NCBI GenBank assembly: GCA_964498785.1
Contig: CAZCJL010000134.1
Span: 1 to 17,607 of the forward strand
Source: Mariaggregatimicrobium sp964498785
Lineage (GTDB): Bacteria; Zhuqueibacterota; Zhuqueibacteria; Thermofontimicrobiales; Thiofontviventaceae
Length of the DNA stretch: 17,607 nt
Reading direction: 5' to 3'
Below the pieces are notes generated by a model. The model was given only the letters and a program-made list of their open reading frames with translations, searched no databases and had not been told where the DNA came from. How positions within the stretch are numbered: position 1 is the stretch's first letter; each line of letters opens with the position of its first letter. Made by a program: the position numbers and the translations under genes. Positions 14,231-17,607 of this stretch are shown here, one piece after another.

Positions 14231-16390
14231 ATGTCACGTAAAATTAAAATCGGGATTGATGTTGGCGGTACATTTACACACGCTGTGGCTGTGGATATTG
14301 CTGACTACTCAATTGTCGGAAAGTCCTGTGTTGCAACGACGCACACGGCAGATGAGGGAGTGGCAAAGGGAGTGGTGGATTCCCTGAAAAATTTAATCAA
14401 ACAAGCTGATATTCATCACAAAGAAATCATTCTCATCGCGCACTCAACAACGCAAGCGACAAATGCATTATTGGAGGGAGATATTGCAGCAGTGGGTATT
14501 ATCGGAATGGGCAAAGGGATGGAAGGGAAGTTGGCAAAGAAGCAGACGAATCCACAAAATATACAACTATCGCCGGGAAAATTTTTAAGGACACATCATG
14601 TTTATATTGATCTAAAGGATGGTTTGACAGCGGATATTGTAAAACAATCGATTGAACAGGTTATAACAAATGGTGCGGAAGTAATAGTAGCGTCTGAAGC
14701 ATTTGGGGTGGACGATCCGAAGAATGAACAATTTATCGCGGATATCGCGACGCAGATGGGGTACCAGGCAACCTCAGCCAGCCGCATTTCTAAATTGTAT
14801 GGATTACGAATCAGAACTCGCACGGCTGTCATCAACGCGAGCATGATGCCGAAAATGCTGGAAACCGCGAACATGACAGAAAAATCCGTGCGGGAGAGTG
14901 GTATCACCGCGCCGCTGATGATTATGCGCTCCGATGGCGGAATTATGGATATCAACGAAATGCGCAAGCGACCCATTCTGACCATGCTGTCCGGGCCTGC
15001 TGCCGGCGTTGCCGCCGCACTAATGTATGTGAAAATTTCCGATGGTATCTTCATCGAAGTCGGCGGAACCTCTACAGATATATCTGTGATCAAGAACGGA
15101 AAGCCGCAAATAAAAAGCGCGCAGATCGGTGGCAACCGCCTGTACCTGCGAACACTGGATGTTCGCACACTGGGCATTGCCGGAGGTTCTGTTCCCCGCA
15201 TTAAGGATAATGAGATTATCGACGTGGGACCCCGCAGTGCGCATATCGCACAGCTTAATTATGTTTCTTTTTCAACGGAAGATGATTTTCAGGATATCGA
15301 GCTCCAAAATGTGCAGCCATCCACAGGTGATCCCGCGGATTATCTGGCCATCAGGAAGGGAAATGATTCACTCGCGCAGTTTACAATTACACCAACAGGT
15401 GCATCCTATTACCTGGGACTTGTGAAAACAGTGGGGCACGGAAGCGCCAACATGTCCGCACTGAAAAGCGTTTGGCAGGCGCTTGCTGCTAAATTAAATC
15501 AATCAGCCGAAGCAATTGCCATGCGTATTTTAACGATATCCGCAGAAAAGATAAAACCCGTGATCAAACAGCTAATGCGGGAATACAAATTAGATTCCGA
15601 GCTGATTAAATTTATCGGCGGCGGTGGTGGCGCACCGGCTCTTGTTCCGTTCACAGCACAATATATGGAAGTGCAACACAAAATCGCTGACAATTGTGAG
15701 GTAGTTTCTGCAATCGGTGTGGCGCTGGGGATCATTCGTGACTCTGTGGAACGCAGTATTATTAATCCCACTGAATCAGATTTAATAGCAATCCGCCAGG
15801 AAGCACTCGAATCTGTTCAGGTAATGGGAGCAGTGCCTGAAAGCATCGAAGTCACCATTGAAGTGGATAGCAAAAATAAACGTGTCATTGCCGTGGCAAC
15901 CGGTTCCAGCGAAATGCGCACCAGGGATGTTGCCATCAAAACACTCAGTGATGACGAATTGAGAAAAATCGCTGCAAGTTCCCTCAAAACAGACGTTAAC
16001 AAAATTGAACTTGCCGGAAAAACGTCATTCCTGAATGCCTTTGTAAACATGCACAATCAAAAGCATTTTTTCGGCTTGATCACTCAGGAAAATCTACGGC
16101 TGCGGGTAATTGACAGAGAGGGTGTTGTTAAATTGCAAATCAATGATTGCATGGCGGACGAGGTCCGAGCGGATTCTGTAAAATCCAAAATTACTGAATT
16201 CATCGAACAACTCACCACTTACGGCGACGCCGGGGCGCTGGTCCCGGATATCTATTTGCTCGTATCTGCCAAAATTATTGATATGACCGGTTTGGCGCAG
16301 GAATCCCAGATTATGGCAATGGTAGATATCGAATTAAAAAATATTCCATCCGGGGATCCGGTAGTCGTTATCGCAGCTCGTAAAAAATAG
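14231..16390 (+). CDS. Hydantoinase/oxoprolinase (HyuA-like) family protein
   Basis: This 719-residue protein belongs to the HyuA/oxoprolinase ATP-dependent family, which opens cyclic amides such as hydantoins or 5-oxoproline, or carboxylates related substrates, with ATP. It has the actin-like ATPase motifs in order: IGIDVGGTFTH (7-17; relatives usually end FTD), HSTTQATNALLEGD, MRSDGGIMD, MLSGPAAGVAAAL and FIEVGGTSTDISVI, then a glycine run IGGGGGAP in the second half. The start at 14231 is preferred over 14210 because AAAGGA lies eight bases upstream of it, while the earlier ATG has no ribosome-binding site. It is co-transcribed with the transporter 30 bases upstream. No HyuB-type partner gene follows; a TonB receptor fragment lies 66 bases downstream. 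Cytoplasmic. The specific substrate is unknown. Confidence 0.85.
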   Translation: MSRKIKIGIDVGGTFTHAVAVDIADYSIVGKSCVATTHTADEGVAKGVVDSLKNLIKQADIHHKEIILIAHSTTQATNALLEGDIAAVGIIGMGKGMEGKLAKKQTNPQNIQLSPGKFLRTHHVYIDLKDGLTADIVKQSIEQVITNGAEVIVASEAFGVDDPKNEQFIADIATQMGYQATSASRISKLYGLRIRTRTAVINASMMPKMLETANMTEKSVRESGITAPLMIMRSDGGIMDINEMRKRPILTMLSGPAAGVAAALMYVKISDGIFIEVGGTSTDISVIKNGKPQIKSAQIGGNRLYLRTLDVRTLGIAGGSVPRIKDNEIIDVGPRSAHIAQLNYVSFSTEDDFQDIELQNVQPSTGDPADYLAIRKGNDSLAQFTITPTGASYYLGLVKTVGHGSANMSALKSVWQALAAKLNQSAEAIAMRILTISAEKIKPVIKQLMREYKLDSELIKFIGGGGGAPALVPFTAQYMEVQHKIADNCEVVSAIGVALGIIRDSVERSIINPTESDLIAIRQEALESVQVMGAVPESIEVTIEVDSKNKRVIAVATGSSEMRTRDVAIKTLSDDELRKIAASSLKTDVNKIELAGKTSFLNAFVNMHNQKHFFGLITQENLRLRVIDREGVVKLQINDCMADEVRADSVKSKITEFIEQLTTYGDAGALVPDIYLLVSAKIIDMTGLAQESQIMAMVDIELKNIPSGDPVVVIAARKK

Positions 16391-16456
16391 TACAGGAACA
16401 TTGAAATCATTACAAAGTACAACAGTTAACAATTCTAAACAGATGGTACGATTTCA

Positions 16457-17485
16457 ATGCGATTTTTAAACTCGAAAATATCATACATCAGGTCGATCCT
16501 CTCGGTTTTTGCTATTGCGTTCATCAGTTTAATCTTAATATCGATGAATGTATTTGCGTCGGTTCCGCCAGACAATGAAAAGAATTGCGGGTCATTGTAC
16601 GGACGGGTATTTGATGCGGAAACCGGAGATCCTGTTGCAGGTATCACTGTATTTTTACCGGAAATTACCCGGTCGGGATTTACGCACGGAGACGGACATT
16701 TTTTCATTCCAGCATTGCCAGTGGGCGTCTATACATTGCAGACCTTTCGTATCGGATATCAAAATGTGCTGTTAAACATCAAAATCGACCGCTGCGACAC
16801 CAATTACGTTGAATTCAAAATGAAAAGCTCGCCCCTGAATATGGAATCTGTTATTGTGACTTCACGCGGAGAAAAGAGCATTGACATGCTTACAGAACCA
16901 CTGGTTCGGGTTGAAGGCAAAAAATTGCGACAACAATTGGGGAAAACCATCGCTGAAACTATTTCCGACGAACCGGGACTTGATCTGCGCAGCATGAGAC
17001 CGGCGCCGGCGCGTCCGATTTTACGCGGACTTGGCGGCGATCGATTGCTTATTCTGGAAGACGGCGGCAGAACCACGGATTTATCATCAACTTCGGCGGA
17101 TCATGCAGTTGTTGTGGAGCCAATCACTGCAGAACGCATCGAAGTGATTCGCGGTCCCGAAGCGCTGATGTTCGGTTCCAACACCCTTGCCGGAGTGATC
17201 AATGTTGGCCGCGGATATATTCCCACAACGAATTGGGGACATTTGCATGCGACCGTCACTTATCAGGGAGAAACTGTCAATAGCGGATCTTCGGGTGGAG
17301 CGAGTATTTCTCTGCCGCTCGGTCCTATTGGCCTGCGCATGGATGGAAGTTTTCGCTCCGCAGACGATATGAAAACACCAATCGGCGCGCTGAATAATAC
17401 ATCGATTAACACTCAAAATGGATCGATCTGATTAAGTCTGGTAAAATCATGGGGTTTCATCGGAATCGCCGTATCCATTCAATAA
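16457..17485 (+). pseudogene. TonB-dependent receptor, truncated after plug domain
   Basis: The first 324 codons encode a signal peptide (hydrophobic core ILSVFAIAFISLILISM, cleavage probably after VFA), a carboxypeptidase-regulatory-like beta-sandwich (about residues 44-115, SLYGRVFDAETGDPVAG to GYQNVLLNI), and a complete plug domain (about 145-250: LRQQLGKTIAETISDEPGL, RGLGGDRLLILEDGGR, SADHAVVVEPITAERIEVIRG, ALMFGSNTLAGVINV). The SADHA and RIEVIRGP wording resembles metal-type receptors such as ZnuD. Then TGA (17429-17431) interrupts the frame exactly where a glycine would be expected; the same frame continues LSLVKSWGFIGIAVS before a second stop at 17483-17485. The roughly 400-residue outer-membrane barrel is absent, so the gene is dead. 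Start chosen at the ATG giving the signal peptide; no clear ribosome-binding site is visible. Confidence 0.85.
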
Positions 17486-17545
17486 TTGATGGTGTGCATC
17501 AAAGCTTTCGGATTCTCTTTAAATTTATTGATTAAGACGCGAATC

Positions 17546-17575
17546 TGTCATATCGAGCGAAGTCGAGATATGACA
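17546..17575. repeat. Palindromic intergenic repeat
   Basis: TGTCATATC (17546-17554) and GATATGACA (17567-17575) are exact inverted copies around GAGCGAAGTCGA. I recall very similar palindromes (TCGAGCGAAGTCGA centres) scattered between genes in FCB-group genomes, so this is probably one copy of a dispersed family. It lies about 60 bases past the broken receptor gene. No gene is recognisable from 17486 to the window end. Confidence 0.6.
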
Positions 17576-17607
17576 ACATCCATTAGAAAAATGAAGATCT
17601 ATTGGGT

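Noticed and set aside
14602..15201. 199-codon open frame antisense to the HyuA-like gene
   Set aside because: It is the mirror of a well-supported coding frame and has no motif or ribosome-binding site of its own.
1..17607. CRISPR array, tRNA or rRNA genes
   Set aside because: No regularly spaced direct repeats other than the IS21 end units, and no cloverleaf or rRNA sequence, were seen on either strand.

Overview
The window looks like a chromosome segment from a Gram-negative bacterium of the FCB superphylum (the Calditrichota/KSB1/Marinimicrobia neighbourhood is my guess). The reasons are a TonB-dependent receptor plug with an N-terminal carboxypeptidase-regulatory-like domain, a lipoprotein of the GHL10 glycosidase-like family, and moderately AT-rich DNA. 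No rRNA, tRNA or phylogenetic marker gene is present, so this placement is weak.

Left part (1 to about 9,250) is an accessory region with visibly lower GC. In order it holds: a two-gene type II restriction-modification operon on the minus strand (endonuclease 2494-1820, then methyltransferase 1823-78); a gene-poor stretch full of inverted repeats (2495-2985), including a structure at 2803-2935 that has the layout of an integron attC site directly behind a small orphan membrane-protein gene; a conserved hypothetical gene; a BrnT/BrnA toxin-antitoxin pair with a recognisable promoter; the 3' half of a group II intron (reverse transcriptase fragment plus domains V and VI); an IS21-type insertion sequence (5252-7436) that cuts the intron RT at one codon and whose istA is broken; a MazEF-type toxin-antitoxin pair; and a second group II intron (8212 to about 9083, plus strand) with no reverse transcriptase gene.

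Right part (9,267 to 17,607) has higher GC and looks like resident metabolic DNA. Two genes on the minus strand (FAD-dependent oxidoreductase, then GHL10-type lipoprotein) diverge from a plus-strand pair (multi-spanning carboxylate-type transporter, then a HyuA-like hydantoinase/oxoprolinase). The 319-bp divergent region has a good sigma-70-like promoter towards the transporter and two inverted repeats that could be operators. The likely theme is uptake and processing of a small organic acid or cyclic amide together with oxidation of a surface-derived substrate; the substrate cannot be read from the sequence. Downstream lies a TonB-dependent receptor gene that is broken: an in-frame stop follows the plug domain, homology fades about 20 codons later, and the beta-barrel is missing.

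I did not find a clearly new biological system. The best leads are the attC-like element with its orphan cassette-like gene, the RT-less group II intron, the architecture of the IS21 ends, and the HyuA/transporter pair that lacks a HyuB partner.
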